Below, piece after piece: positions 1 to 9,793 of a stretch of 50,527 bases of DNA. This DNA is from an uncultured Atopobium sp. Lineage in GTDB: Bacteria > Actinomycetota > Coriobacteriia > Coriobacteriales > Atopobiaceae. Made by a program: the position numbers and the translations under genes. The notes under the pieces are model-generated. The model worked only from the letters and a program-made list of their open reading frames with translations, was not told the origin of the DNA and searched no databases. The DNA lies in contig CALIZS010000036.1 of the NCBI GenBank assembly GCA_938028565.1, positions 1 through 50,527 of the forward strand. Direction: 5' to 3'. Positions within the stretch are counted from its first letter, which is position 1. Each line of letters starts with the position of its first letter.

Positions 1-1868
1 CGTTTAGGTCCCACACCAGGGATTTCATCCAGAATGGAGACAGTCATTGCCTTATCTCTAAGCTCACGGTGGAAGGTAATCGCAAAACGGTGGGATTCGT
101 CACGGACTTGCTTGATAAGGTACAAAGAGGCTGAACCTGTAGGTAACACAATTGGTGTGTCATCCCAAGGTACAAAGACTTCCTCATCAGACTTGGCAAG
201 GCCGCAGACAGGAATATCCAAGCCTAGCTCGTTAAGTTGATTGATAGCGGCGGTCAGCTGAGGCTTACCACCATCAACTACCAGCAAATCAGGTCGTGAG
301 CCAAAGCGCTCATCTGCCATGCGTTCCGGGCTATACCTTCTGCCTAGGACCTCTGTCATTGAAACAAAGTCGTTTGCCTCATCAAGCTCAGCGCGGATCT
401 TAAAGCGACGGTACTGACTCTTATCAGCCTTTCCGTTAGTAAAGACCACCATAGACGCAACGGTAAAGTTGCCGTGAAGCGTAGAGATATCAAAGCACTC
501 AATGCGCAGTGGCGGTGCGTCAAGCGCAAGTGCGCTTTCAAGCTGAAGAAGTGCCTGGTTAGTACGGTCGTCAGCATAACCCGTGCGAATCATATGGCGC
601 ATCAGCGCATGACGAGCGTTAGCGGAAGCCATCTGAAGAAGACGGAACTTCTCGCCACGTTGTGGGTGATGAAGCACACAGTTGTGGCCTCGTTTTTGCG
701 TCAGCCACTCGGACAAAACCTCTGCGTCGAGAAGATCGATGGGCAGGTTAACCTCTGCGGGAATGTCAGCAGTTTCGTCGTAGTAGCGCTTCAAGAAGCC
801 CGAGACCAGCTCCTCCTCGGAAACGTCCAAGCCTTTGTCCAGGATAAACTCAACCGAGCGGATGGTACGGCCTTCTCGCACAACAAAAACGCAGGCGGCG
901 GAGATAGTTTCTTCTCGGTAAATGCCAATGAGGTCAATGTTGACTGAGGTAGGAAACGTGACTTGCTGGCGGTCATCAAGATCAGAGAGTGAAGTCAGAC
1001 GGGATTTGAGTCGAGCTGCCTTCTCAAAATCCAGGTCAGCGGCGGCTTCTTGCATCTGGTCTTTGAGCTCAGAGACAATCTCGGAGCGATTTCCGCGGAG
1101 GAAATTTTCTACCTGTCTAACGTTCTTAGCGTAGGAAACGGTGTCAATGGCGCCCACGCACACACCAGGACCTTTGCCTACGTGGTAGTCAAAACAGGGA
1201 CGCCCTTTCTTTGCAAGCAGCAAGTTAGCAACAGCTGAGCCATCAGGGTCTTTTTCTAGCAGGCGCTTAGCACGCTTCCACTCAACACACGTAGCAGAGC
1301 AGATAGGCACTACTTTTCTGAGCGTCTCGATAGTTTGGCGCGCGGCGTATGAATCAGTGTAGGGACCAAAATAGCGCGTCCCCTTCTTGTGTTTCTCGCG
1401 CGTGTACTTAATTGCTGGGAAGGTGTCTGACTCGGTAATAGCAATGTAGGGATAGCTCTTATCGTCTTTAAAGTCTACGTTGAAGTACGGGCGATACTGA
1501 GCAATAAGATTGCGCTCCAGCACCAATGCCTCGTGCTCGTTTTCTACCACAATGTAGTCAAAACTGCGTACGACCTGCATCATCAGAGGAATCTTGGCGC
1601 GGTCGTCTTGAAGCGTAACGTACTGCCTCATTCGAGCACGCAGGTTTTTAGCTTTACCTACATAGATAACCTTGCCGGAACCATCTTTCCAGAGGTAACA
1701 GCCTGGGTCAGTTGGAACCTGATCAACCTGTTCTCTAATGGATACCAGGTCATCTGAAGGCTCGGAAGAAAAGAGCGGCGCGAGTCCCGGCGCGCCCGAA
1801 GGCACGTAGTTGGGATCAAGGTTGTTCTGAGAGCTATCTTTGCCGCCTCTGGCACCGCTTTTGGCCAT
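1..1868 (-). CDS. uvrC: UvrABC system protein C (excinuclease subunit), partial
   Basis: UvrC makes both incisions flanking a DNA lesion in nucleotide excision repair, in a complex with UvrB. About 622 codons are visible. The reading frame runs off the left edge, so the C-terminal helix-hairpin-helix is cut just after its first motif (IPGVGPKR). Domains in order: a GIY-YIG nuclease near residues 50-85 (YLWKDGSGKVIYVGKAKNLR), a UVR domain near residues 230-260, and an RNase H-like nuclease with CFDIS and VVDGGKPQ carrying catalytic aspartates. The ATG at 1868 lies one base after the murJ stop, so it is the last visible gene of the uvrA-ybaK-murJ-uvrC operon. The residues N-terminal to the GIY-YIG domain form a low-complexity extension. 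Identification is firm. Confidence 0.96.
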   Translation of the reverse strand, partial: MAKSGARGGKDSSQNNLDPNYVPSGAPGLAPLFSSEPSDDLVSIREQVDQVPTDPGCYLWKDGSGKVIYVGKAKNLRARMRQYVTLQDDRAKIPLMMQVVRSFDYIVVENEHEALVLERNLIAQYRPYFNVDFKDDKSYPYIAITESDTFPAIKYTREKHKKGTRYFGPYTDSYAARQTIETLRKVVPICSATCVEWKRAKRLLEKDPDGSAVANLLLAKKGRPCFDYHVGKGPGVCVGAIDTVSYAKNVRQVENFLRGNRSEIVSELKDQMQEAAADLDFEKAARLKSRLTSLSDLDDRQQVTFPTSVNIDLIGIYREETISAACVFVVREGRTIRSVEFILDKGLDVSEEELVSGFLKRYYDETADIPAEVNLPIDLLDAEVLSEWLTQKRGHNCVLHHPQRGEKFRLLQMASANARHALMRHMIRTGYADDRTNQALLQLESALALDAPPLRIECFDISTLHGNFTVASMVVFTNGKADKSQYRRFKIRAELDEANDFVSMTEVLGRRYSPERMADERFGSRPDLLVVDGGKPQLTAAINQLNELGLDIPVCGLAKSDEEVFVPWDDTPIVLPTGSASLYLIKQVRDESHRFAITFHRELRDKAMTVSILDEIPGVGPK

Positions 1869-1869
1869 G

Positions 1870-3504
1870 CTATGACCTTACGCGAGAAACCAGTGAACGA
1901 AGCATGGCGGACTCTGGTGATTTAAAGAGGATTGCCAAGCCATAGGTAACTAAAACAGCTGGAATACCTGCAAAGATGCAATACAGCACGCCGTAAAGCG
2001 CTCGTCCATCTGGTGCACCAATACCAGCGCGTAGACCCACCATAATAAGAAGTGCTGTCGATGATCCTGCGAAGCCAAAAAGAATTGAGCGGACAAACGC
2101 AAACACCATGGACGTAAGTCCAATCTGGCCAAGATGTTTACGCAGGCTAATCAACATAATGGTATCGATAACCACGTAGAAGATGGCCGAGGTTGTTGCT
2201 ACAAACATCATGCCAAAGTGAGAAGTGCCCACCAGCAGCACCAAAACCTGAACGACAGATCCGAGCGTTGCCGAAACAGCATAAAGTGTCATGCGACGCA
2301 TAGCAGAACAGACTTTTTGCAGATACATGCCAATACCATACAGAGGCAGAGCTAAAGACTGACCAATCAAGAATTGCTGGGTTAACAGCAGCTGATCTTC
2401 AGTGAACTTGCTTGCTCCAATAATAGAAACAAGAGGCATCGAGAAAATCATCAGATACATCATGAACGGTACGGTAAAGAAAAGAATCTGGTTAATACCG
2501 TGTTTAAAGTCCTTCTTGAACTGATCCATATTCTCTTTTGCCCAGCTATCAGACAGCTCGGTAAAGAGGGCTGTGGTAATAGGTACCGTCAAAATGGAAT
2601 ATGGCAGCGTATACCAAAGGCGAGCGTACGCCGCAATGGATGCACCAGACGCGGAAACGCTGAGCTGCGAACTTGTCTGAACCGACATAGTTACAAACGT
2701 GGCAACCACAACAATCAGAGCAGGTGCGCCAATCTTAAGCGTCTCTTTAAGTGCGGGATCTTTGAGGTTAATTCTCCACGAGAGCTTAATCCCCTTGCGC
2801 TTAAGTGACGGAACCTGAATCAGAACCTGAATTAAGACGCCCAGGGGATTTCCCAGTGCAAGAATAAGAAGACCCAGCTCAGGGTTTGTGTTAACCAAGA
2901 AAGCATACGCAAAGAACGATGCCGTAGTCACAAAGTTATTAAAGATAGGGGCTGCGGCTGGCCAGAGATAGTCTCGCTCTGCATTCAAAACACCAGAGAA
3001 AATGGTGGAGAAGCAATACAGCATAACCTCAATAACAAAGAACCTAAAGAAGTACACTGCCAGCGTTGGGTCAAAATCAGCACCTGCCGAGAAGGACTGT
3101 GTATACACCACTTCTGCAGCAAAGAAGAAACCTAGAACAGCAACAAGTCCAGTTGCAACAACAACAATGGAAAGCAGGTTGGAGGTATAGGCGTTTGCCT
3201 CATCCTGTCCAACCTTCTTCTTAATAGAGAGATATACCGGCAAGAAAGCTGTGGTGAGCATGCCCGCACCAACAAGCTCATAGAGCTGGTCAGGAAGGGT
3301 GTTTGCAATGGAATAGCAGCTAGCAAGAACGGTTGCACCCATAGCAAATGCCTGAGCCCAGGTTCTTAAAAAGCCCGTAATACGGCTAATCAGAACAAGC
3401 ACGCTCATCATAGAGGTAGAACGACTTAGGTCTTTTTGCTTAGAAGCATCCTCTTTATCAGAAGACTCTGCTGAAAGTCGCATATGTTTGGGCTGATATG
3501 CCAC
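1870..3504 (-). CDS. murJ: MurJ/MviN-family lipid II flippase
   Basis: This 544-residue polytopic membrane protein of the MOP superfamily has about 14 predicted hydrophobic segments. It is expected to flip lipid II across the membrane for peptidoglycan synthesis. The N-terminal region (SVLVLISRITGFLRTWAQAF, then LPDQLYELVGAG) is typical of MurJ/MviN. A charged cytoplasmic tail of about 28 residues precedes the first segment. The start is GTG, sharing one base with the TAG stop of the upstream ybaK, which indicates translational coupling; an in-frame ATG seven codons later (MRLSAESS) is an alternative. It sits in a tight operon with uvrA, ybaK and uvrC. Its presence between repair genes looks like operon convenience, not functional linkage. 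A polysaccharide-flippase relative is less likely. Confidence 0.9.
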   Translation of the reverse strand: MAYQPKHMRLSAESSDKEDASKQKDLSRSTSMMSVLVLISRITGFLRTWAQAFAMGATVLASCYSIANTLPDQLYELVGAGMLTTAFLPVYLSIKKKVGQDEANAYTSNLLSIVVVATGLVAVLGFFFAAEVVYTQSFSAGADFDPTLAVYFFRFFVIEVMLYCFSTIFSGVLNAERDYLWPAAAPIFNNFVTTASFFAYAFLVNTNPELGLLILALGNPLGVLIQVLIQVPSLKRKGIKLSWRINLKDPALKETLKIGAPALIVVVATFVTMSVQTSSQLSVSASGASIAAYARLWYTLPYSILTVPITTALFTELSDSWAKENMDQFKKDFKHGINQILFFTVPFMMYLMIFSMPLVSIIGASKFTEDQLLLTQQFLIGQSLALPLYGIGMYLQKVCSAMRRMTLYAVSATLGSVVQVLVLLVGTSHFGMMFVATTSAIFYVVIDTIMLISLRKHLGQIGLTSMVFAFVRSILFGFAGSSTALLIMVGLRAGIGAPDGRALYGVLYCIFAGIPAVLVTYGLAILFKSPESAMLRSLVSRVRS

Positions 3505-4013
3505 TAGTGCACCTCGCGAACAATATCTGCAAACGTAGCCGATACAAATGAAGCTAAATCCTCTGGAGAAAGCGTTAAACTGAGTCCGCGTTTTCCGCCA
3601 GAGATATGAATGAGCTCAAAAAGCTGAGCGGTCTCGTCAATTATAGTGGGAAACTGCTTCTTCATACCAACGGGAGTACAGCCACCACGAACATAACCCG
3701 TTAAACCCTCAAGCTCTTTAACAGGCAGCATGGAAAGGTTCTTTTGGCCGGACGCGGCTGCTGCTTTCTTAAGATCAAGCTCTTGATCTACAGGAATACA
3801 ACACACCACATGCTCTCCACTTGAAGTTACGCAGACAAGTGTTTTGAACGCAGCGTCTGGATCTTCTCCAAGCATCTCTGCAATATGAGTTCCCAGTTCA
3901 CCAGAAGGAACGTCTTCGTCTACCTCATAAGATTGGAACTCGTAAGCAATACCGGCAGCATCAAGCTCCCTCATGGCATTTGTCTTTTGAACCTTTGCTG
4001 TTTTTCTCGCCAT
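3504..4013 (-). CDS. ybaK: YbaK/EbsC family Cys-tRNA(Pro) deacylase
   Basis: This 169-residue single-domain protein belongs to the YbaK/EbsC family, which hydrolyses Cys-tRNA(Pro) made by prolyl-tRNA synthetase in error. Family signatures are visible: the AFKTLVC segment (around residue 55), a central LDLKKAAAASGQK stretch with conserved lysines, and RGGCTPVGMKK followed by ISGGKRG near the C terminus. Length is normal for the family (about 155-170). The start ATG is one base downstream of the uvrA TAA, and its own stop overlaps the GTG of murJ. It is therefore the second gene of a translationally coupled repair/cell-wall operon. The exact tRNA substrate is inferred from the family. Confidence 0.9.
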   Translation of the reverse strand: MARKTAKVQKTNAMRELDAAGIAYEFQSYEVDEDVPSGELGTHIAEMLGEDPDAAFKTLVCVTSSGEHVVCCIPVDQELDLKKAAAASGQKNLSMLPVKELEGLTGYVRGGCTPVGMKKQFPTIIDETAQLFELIHISGGKRGLSLTLSPEDLASFVSATFADIVREVH

Positions 4014-4014
4014 G

Positions 4015-6909
4015 TTATGCGCGCTTCTTCTGAGCTTTTTTCTCTGCAGCTAGACGTGCATTATCACGGTCTAGAATCTCTTTGAGGAACTTGCCGGTGT
4101 GACTTTCTGGAGTTGCCGCAACCTTTTCTGGCGTACCGGAAACAACTACCATTCCTCCGCCGTCGCCACCCTCTGGACCCATATCAATAATACGATCAGC
4201 CATCTTAATGACATCCAGGTTGTGCTCAATAACAAGAACGGTGTTACCCGCATCAACAAGACGCTCAAGAACAACAATAAGCTGCCTGACATCCTCAAAA
4301 TGAAGGCCAGTTGTTGGCTCGTCCAGAATATAAAGAGTTTTACCAGTCTGCTGACGGTGAAGCTCTTTTGCAAGCTTAACGCGCTGCGCCTCGCCACCAG
4401 AAAGCGTAGTTGCAGGCTGTCCAAGGTGAATGTAGCCAAGGCCTACATCGTGGAGAGTCTGCAGCTTGTTCTTAATACGAGGAATGTTTGCAAAAAACGC
4501 TAGTGCCTCGTGAACAGTCATGTCAAGCACGTCAGAGACAGACTTGCCGTGATAGAGAATCTCTAGCGTCTCGCGGTTGTAACGCTTGCCGTGACAAACC
4601 TCACAAGGAACGTAGACGTCAGGCAGGAAGTTCATCTCAATCTTGATCTGGCCGTCGCCCTTACAAGCCTCGCAGCGGCCTCCCTGGACGTTAAAGGAAA
4701 AGCGACCAGCTGAGTAGCCACGTGCGCGGGATTCTGGAACTGAAGCATACAGTGCACGCAGGTCATCCCAAAGACCAATATAGGTTGCTGGATTAGAACG
4801 AGGTGTTCTACCAATAGGACTCTGGTCAATATCAATGACCTTATCGATAAGATCGACGCCTTCAAGCTTTTTATACGCTCCCACCACACGCTTTGAATGC
4901 TGAACTGCGTTGGTAAGCGCGGGAGCAAGGGTATCGGTAATCAAAGAAGACTTACCAGAGCCAGAAACACCTGTGACTACTGTCAATGTGCCCAGCTCGA
5001 TAGCGGCGGAAACGTTCTTAAGGTTGTTAGCGCTAGCTCCTGTAATCTTAATTTTGCCGCGACCAGGCTTACGACGAGCCTCCGGCAGCCTAATCTGCTT
5101 CTTTCCCGTGAGATACGCACCTGTGATGGAATCTGGGTTTTCAACAATCTCTTCTGGGGTTCCAGCCGCAACAACGTGACCACCAAGCTCACCGGCGCCG
5201 GGACCCATGTCAATAACGTAGTCAGCTGCACGAATGGTATCTTCATCGTGCTCGACAACAAGTACGGTATTACCACGGTCTCTGAGCTGCTTGAGCGTCT
5301 CAATGAGGCGGTTATTATCTCTTTGATGCAGACCAATGGAAGGCTCGTCCAAAATGTAAAGGACGCCCATAAGACCAGCGCCAATCTGAGTTGCCAAGCG
5401 AATACGCTGGGCCTCTCCACCAGAAAGCGATGCTGCTGCACGAGAAAGCGTGAGGTAATCCAAGCCAACGTTTACCAAGAACTGTAGCCTTGCCACAATC
5501 TCTTTGACAATAGGACCTGCAATAACCTTCTGACGATCAGTAATAGTCAGCTGCTTGAAGAACTGGAGCGACTCTTTACAGGAAAGTTCACAGACCTCCC
5601 AGATGTTCTTCTCGCCAACCGTAACAGAAAGAATTTCTGGCTTTAAGCGAGCTCCGTGACAGGTTGTACAGGGCATCTCGCGAATGTACTTCTCAAGATG
5701 CGTCTTCATATTCTCTGACGTGGTCTCTTGATACTTGTCAAAAAGAATCTTTCTGACACCAGAGAACGTGGTAAACCAATGCGTATTGCGGCCGTCACGC
5801 GTCTTGTAGTCAACGCGAATCTTAGTTGAACCAAGGCCACCGAGAAGGGCGTCTTGCACCTTCTTTGGTAACTTGTTCCAAGGTGTTGTATCAGACACGT
5901 CAAAGTGCTTGCAAACTGCAGACAAAATCTGAGGATAGTAGTTTGAGTGACCAAAAAGGCTTCCAAAAACTCCCTCTGATACGGATAACTTTGGATCTGC
6001 AATGAGTGCTGCAGCGTCGATAATTTTACGAGTTCCTAGACCATCACAGTCAGGACAGGCGCCATACGGAGCATTAAACGAGAAATCGCGAGGCTGCAGA
6101 TCATCCATGGAGTGACCGTGAATAGGACAAGCAAGCGCCAGTGAATACTGCAGGAGTTCTTCTGGCATAGTTTCTGGGTTGGACTTATCTGCCAAGAGCA
6201 ATATGCCTACCTTGCCCTGGGCAAGCTTAGTTGCCTGCTCAACGCCTTCAACAATACGACCTAAAGAATCGGGGCGGATGACAATACGGTCGACAACCAC
6301 CTCAATATCGTGCTTGAGCGTTTTACCCAGCGTGATTTCTTCATCAAGCTCACGCACAACGCCGTCAACACGAACGCGAGAAAATCCTTCTTTGCGCAAG
6401 TCTTCAAAGAGCTTGACGTACTCGCCCTTGCGACCCAAAACAACAGGAGCTAAAACATAAGCTCTGCGTCCCTGACCAGCCTCGAGGATTTTATCGGCAA
6501 CTTGATCTGTTGTCTGGCGCTCAATAACGCGACCGCACTCAGGGCAGTGAGGAGTACCCATGCGAGCATATAAAAGACGCAGGTAATCGTAGATTTCTGT
6601 TACGGTACCGACGGTAGAGCGAGGATTTCTGGAAGTGGTCTTCTGGTCAATAGACACAGCTGGAGAAAGACCGTCAATAGAGTCAAGGTCTGGCTTATCC
6701 ATCTGTCCCAAGAACTGACGGGCATAGCTGGACAAAGACTCAACGTAGCGGCGCTGTCCTTCAGCGTAAATGGTGTCGAAGGCAAGGCTCGATTTACCCG
6801 AACCAGAAAGTCCCGTAATAACTACGAGCTGATCACGAGGGATATCAATATCAATATCTTGCAGGTTGTGCTCTCGTGCACCACGGATAGCAATTTTGCT
6901 TGAAGCCAT
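4015..6909 (-). CDS. uvrA: UvrABC system protein A (excinuclease ATPase)
   Basis: UvrA is the lesion-sensing dimeric ABC ATPase that loads UvrB onto damaged DNA. The 964-residue protein is full length. It has two ABC modules, with Walker A motifs GLSGSGKSS near residue 35 and GVSGSGKSS in the second half, and two LSGGEAQR signatures. Zinc-binding pairs appear as CPECG (N-terminal half) and CEACKGDG plus CEVCHGKRYN (C-terminal half). A lysine-rich tail ends the protein. The ATG at 6909 follows a TGAGGAAC ribosome binding site. It heads the uvrA-ybaK-murJ-uvrC operon. I found no LexA-like box in its short upstream region, unlike uvrB. Confidence 0.97.
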   Translation of the reverse strand: MASSKIAIRGAREHNLQDIDIDIPRDQLVVITGLSGSGKSSLAFDTIYAEGQRRYVESLSSYARQFLGQMDKPDLDSIDGLSPAVSIDQKTTSRNPRSTVGTVTEIYDYLRLLYARMGTPHCPECGRVIERQTTDQVADKILEAGQGRRAYVLAPVVLGRKGEYVKLFEDLRKEGFSRVRVDGVVRELDEEITLGKTLKHDIEVVVDRIVIRPDSLGRIVEGVEQATKLAQGKVGILLLADKSNPETMPEELLQYSLALACPIHGHSMDDLQPRDFSFNAPYGACPDCDGLGTRKIIDAAALIADPKLSVSEGVFGSLFGHSNYYPQILSAVCKHFDVSDTTPWNKLPKKVQDALLGGLGSTKIRVDYKTRDGRNTHWFTTFSGVRKILFDKYQETTSENMKTHLEKYIREMPCTTCHGARLKPEILSVTVGEKNIWEVCELSCKESLQFFKQLTITDRQKVIAGPIVKEIVARLQFLVNVGLDYLTLSRAAASLSGGEAQRIRLATQIGAGLMGVLYILDEPSIGLHQRDNNRLIETLKQLRDRGNTVLVVEHDEDTIRAADYVIDMGPGAGELGGHVVAAGTPEEIVENPDSITGAYLTGKKQIRLPEARRKPGRGKIKITGASANNLKNVSAAIELGTLTVVTGVSGSGKSSLITDTLAPALTNAVQHSKRVVGAYKKLEGVDLIDKVIDIDQSPIGRTPRSNPATYIGLWDDLRALYASVPESRARGYSAGRFSFNVQGGRCEACKGDGQIKIEMNFLPDVYVPCEVCHGKRYNRETLEILYHGKSVSDVLDMTVHEALAFFANIPRIKNKLQTLHDVGLGYIHLGQPATTLSGGEAQRVKLAKELHRQQTGKTLYILDEPTTGLHFEDVRQLIVVLERLVDAGNTVLVIEHNLDVIKMADRIIDMGPEGGDGGGMVVVSGTPEKVAATPESHTGKFLKEILDRDNARLAAEKKAQKKRA

Positions 6910-6976
6910 AGTTCCTCACATAACCAGTTTGACGTGCGCATTTCTTTTACGCGCCAACTGCCAAACAATAGAAAAC

Positions 6977-7017
6977 AACATCAGTACACACCGATGCAAT
7001 TTGTGCGTACTGATGTT
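6977..7017 (-). terminator. Strong inverted repeat between yhcH-like gene and uvrA
   Basis: Two 15-base arms (6977-6991 and 7003-7017) match in 14 of 15 positions around an 11-base loop. On the minus strand the hairpin is followed by GTTGTTTTC, a modest U tract. It most likely terminates the yhcH-like transcript before the uvrA promoter. An operator role is possible because the arms also contain a GTAC core. Confidence 0.55.
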
Positions 7018-7064
7018 CTAGTATACCCAAGATAGTGCCACCAAAACACGGCAAGCGCGCTTCC

Positions 7065-7526
7065 CTATTTAATGCGAACCTTCATCACAGCTTTTTTGAG
7101 TTTTGAACCAGATTTCTCCAGTGTACAGCCTGGTTTGTGAGCATCAGATGGAGGTGTCACCAGAAAATCACCTGCGTGAAGGGTGACCCAAGTCTCTTCT
7201 CCGGGATTGGTGTAAGCACCAAAATCAGCGTCGGCATTAAACTCACCCTTAAGAACACACTGCTCAAGAGGGGCAACGGCAATGCTTTCGGTACCAGAAA
7301 TAACTACGTGAATATCCGCGTAAATCTTATGAGCTTCATAGTCCTTCTCGCCAGGGAGAGCAGGCTCAAACTCCATGACGTTCACAGAGACGTTATCTCC
7401 ATCAATTTCTGTTTTGCCCAAAGGTAGCTCGTCCAGATTGTGTGTTGCTAGAAACTCCGCAGCACAAGCCATATATTTTTGACCAAAGTCATTCTCAGAT
7501 AAGTTTTTAATTGACGAGAAAATCAT
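7065..7526 (-). CDS. YhcH/YjgK/YiaL family cupin-like protein (DUF386)
   Basis: This 153-residue protein matches the YhcH/YjgK/YiaL (beta-galactosidase beta subunit/EbgC) family, small beta-barrel proteins linked to sugar-acid or sialic-acid metabolism. Family features seen: an N-terminal MIFSSIKNLSEN segment, EAHKIYADIHVVISGTE in the middle with the conserved histidines, and TPPSDAHKPGC near the C terminus. A very good ribosome binding site (GTAGGAGG) precedes the ATG. It stands alone: downstream is a hairpin and then uvrA, upstream a divergent Mrp gene, so context gives no substrate. Length is typical (about 150). Function beyond the family is unknown. Confidence 0.88.
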   Translation of the reverse strand: MIFSSIKNLSENDFGQKYMACAAEFLATHNLDELPLGKTEIDGDNVSVNVMEFEPALPGEKDYEAHKIYADIHVVISGTESIAVAPLEQCVLKGEFNADADFGAYTNPGEETWVTLHAGDFLVTPPSDAHKPGCTLEKSGSKLKKAVMKVRIK

Positions 7527-7644
7527 GTGAACCTCCTACGTTCAGCTAAAGTGCGCCGAAAAGATTATAGCTATCTCGTTTGCCATAAACTTCTATGGGT
7601 AGAATTAAGTAGTTACTGCATACAACTGCTACATAAGGAGAGAC

Positions 7645-8493
7645 ATGGCAGACGTAGATATTGATCGTGAGGCGCTTCGTAAAGAAATTGATGCCGCACT
7701 TCACGGCAAAAAGAAAGAGCCACAGCCACCTGCTGGCTTTGAACTTAATCAGCACTCAAGCGTTAAGCACGTTATTGGCGTTGTTTCTGGCAAAGGCGGT
7801 GTTGGTAAGTCCTTTGTCACCGGCATTCTTGCTACTAACCTCGCTCGCGCAGGTAAGCGTGTTGGTATTCTTGACGGCGATATTACCGGACCTTCCATTC
7901 CTCGCATGTTTGGCATTTCTGATGAGCGCTCTTACGGCGTTGAAGAGCAACTTATTCCTATCGAGGACGCAAACGGTATCAAGATTATGAGCGCTAACCT
8001 GGTGCTTCAAAACGAGACCGATCCTGTTCTCTGGAGAGGCCCTGTTGTTGCTGGTGCTATCCAACAGTTCTACAGCCAGTGCAACTGGGGCGATCTGGAT
8101 TACCTGCTCATCGACATGCCTCCAGGAACAGGCGATGTTGCACTGACCGTATTTCAGTCCCTTCCTGTTGAGGGTGTTGTAATTGTTTCTTCTCCACAAG
8201 ATCTTGTTCAGATGGTTGTGGGCAAGGCAGTTCGCATGGCAGAAATGATGCATGTACCTGTGCTTGGTTTGATTGAGAATATGGCATACATCACCTGTCC
8301 TCACTGCGATGAGCGCATTGAACCGTACGGTCCCTCAAAGCTTGCCGAGACCGCAGCAGCATTTAACCTCAAGCCTTTGGGACAGCTTCCTATGGATGCA
8401 ACCTTTGCGCAAATCGCCGATAAGGGAACCTTTAGTACCGAGCTTCCTCAAGGTCTTGTCCCTGACGCAACACAGAGCGTTCTTGACCTGTAA
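7645..8493 (+). CDS. Mrp/NBP35-family Fe-S cluster carrier ATPase
   Basis: This 282-residue P-loop ATPase of the Mrp/NBP35/ApbC family is expected to bind and transfer Fe-S clusters to apoproteins in the cytoplasm. Visible motifs: the deviant Walker A GKGGVGKSFV near residue 50, DGDITGPSIPRMFG, LIDMPPGTGDVALT (Walker B region), and a C-terminal CPHC pair within MAYITCPHCDERIEPYG that bridges the cluster in the dimer. The N-terminal MIP18/DUF59 domain found in some Mrp proteins is missing; only a short charged leader precedes the ATPase. An AAGGAGAG ribosome binding site lies just upstream. It is the first of three co-directional redox-type genes. Confidence 0.93.
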   Translation: MADVDIDREALRKEIDAALHGKKKEPQPPAGFELNQHSSVKHVIGVVSGKGGVGKSFVTGILATNLARAGKRVGILDGDITGPSIPRMFGISDERSYGVEEQLIPIEDANGIKIMSANLVLQNETDPVLWRGPVVAGAIQQFYSQCNWGDLDYLLIDMPPGTGDVALTVFQSLPVEGVVIVSSPQDLVQMVVGKAVRMAEMMHVPVLGLIENMAYITCPHCDERIEPYGPSKLAETAAAFNLKPLGQLPMDATFAQIADKGTFSTELPQGLVPDATQSVLDL

Positions 8494-8538
8494 GCCCTAA
8501 AAGCTGGTGCTTACACAACACAAAAGGTAATTCTTACT

Positions 8539-9792
8539 ATGGCTCAAACAACGCGCATTAAAGAACGACAAGCAGCACAGGCTCAGCGTATTAAGCAAGC
8601 TCAGGCGTTCATGGTGCCAGACAACATTGATGTAGCTGTGCTCGGAGGTGGCGCAGCAGGACTCTGCGCTGCCATCACTGCTGCTGAGGCTCTTGGTGCC
8701 AATAAGCGCGTTGTTGTCTTTGAAAAAGCACTGGAGAGCGGCAGAACTATCCTGGCAACAGGTGGCGGGCGTTGTAACTTTACCAATGCTGATTTGAGCT
8801 TTGAGAATTTCTCTCATCCAGAGTTTGTTCAGGCTGTCTGTAAGGACAAATACACCTTCCTTGCAGACATCCTCTCTTTCTTTAGGTCCAGCGGTCTTGC
8901 GTGGGCAACTGAAGACGAAGGTAGAATGTACCCGCTTACCAGGCAAGCAAGCTCCATCCAGTCACTTTTGCTCAAGCGAGCTCAAAAAGCTGGTGTGCAG
9001 TTTGCCCTGGGACGAGAAGTCACATCGGTAAAGCCCCAGCACAACGGATTCACCGTTACCTTTCAAGAATACTTTGGTGGCGAGAAAACCCACACGGTCC
9101 ATGCATCATCGGTAGTTTTAGCTACTGGCGGACTCGCAACCACAAATCTTGCAGAGAGCCTTGACTTGCAGACCACTTCACTGCGACCTGGACTTTGTGC
9201 ACTTACTTGCTCTCCCCAGCCTCCAGCAAGTCTAGATGGAAAGCGCGTCCGTGCTCATGCGATGCTTTTAAGGAACGGTTGCATACTTAAACAGGAATCG
9301 GGCGAGCTGCTCTTTAGACCATTTGGACTCTCGGGCATCATGATTTTTAACTTGTCCCGCACCGCTCTTCCAGGTGATGTGCTTGAGATTGACCTTCTCC
9401 CTCAGCTTACAGATGAAGAAGTTGCGGCAGCTATAGAAGCTCACACCACCGACGGTCTTCTCGACCCACAGATTGCCGCTTACCTGAGCACTCAAGACTC
9501 AGTTGAAGCCACGGTTGCCAAAGCTCACAGAATGGCCTTTACCGTTACGGGTACGTCTTCCAAAGTTGTCCCACAGGTCTGTGTTGGTGGTATTTCCGTT
9601 GAACAAGTGAGTTCAGACACACTTGAGACACGCAGCATTCCAGGTCTGTTTATCGCTGGAGAAGCTCTTGACATTGATGCTCAATGTGGAGGTTTTAACC
9701 TCTCGTGGGCGTGGAAGAGCGGTATGGTAGCTGGTCTGGCTGCCGCAAAAGTACTGGTCAAAAACCAAGCGTCTCTGAAAGAGGGCAACTAA
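8539..9792 (+). CDS. HI0933/BaiN-like NAD(P)/FAD-dependent oxidoreductase
   Basis: This is a 417-residue flavoprotein of the HI0933/YhiN/BaiN group. The FAD-binding dinucleotide fold begins at AVLGGGAAGLCAAI near residue 35 and continues to the family signature ILATGGGRCNFTN. The C-terminal part shows GLFIAGEALDIDAQCGGFNLSWAWKSG, the conserved FAD-closing segment (cited here in parts). The N-terminal 30 residues are basic and probably unstructured. A weak AAAGGT site precedes the ATG. It lies 45 bases after mrp and one base before the next FAD enzyme, so the three are likely co-transcribed. The physiological substrate of this family is mostly unknown. Confidence 0.9.
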   Translation: MAQTTRIKERQAAQAQRIKQAQAFMVPDNIDVAVLGGGAAGLCAAITAAEALGANKRVVVFEKALESGRTILATGGGRCNFTNADLSFENFSHPEFVQAVCKDKYTFLADILSFFRSSGLAWATEDEGRMYPLTRQASSIQSLLLKRAQKAGVQFALGREVTSVKPQHNGFTVTFQEYFGGEKTHTVHASSVVLATGGLATTNLAESLDLQTTSLRPGLCALTCSPQPPASLDGKRVRAHAMLLRNGCILKQESGELLFRPFGLSGIMIFNLSRTALPGDVLEIDLLPQLTDEEVAAAIEAHTTDGLLDPQIAAYLSTQDSVEATVAKAHRMAFTVTGTSSKVVPQVCVGGISVEQVSSDTLETRSIPGLFIAGEALDIDAQCGGFNLSWAWKSGMVAGLAAAKVLVKNQASLKEGN

Positions 9793-9793
9793 C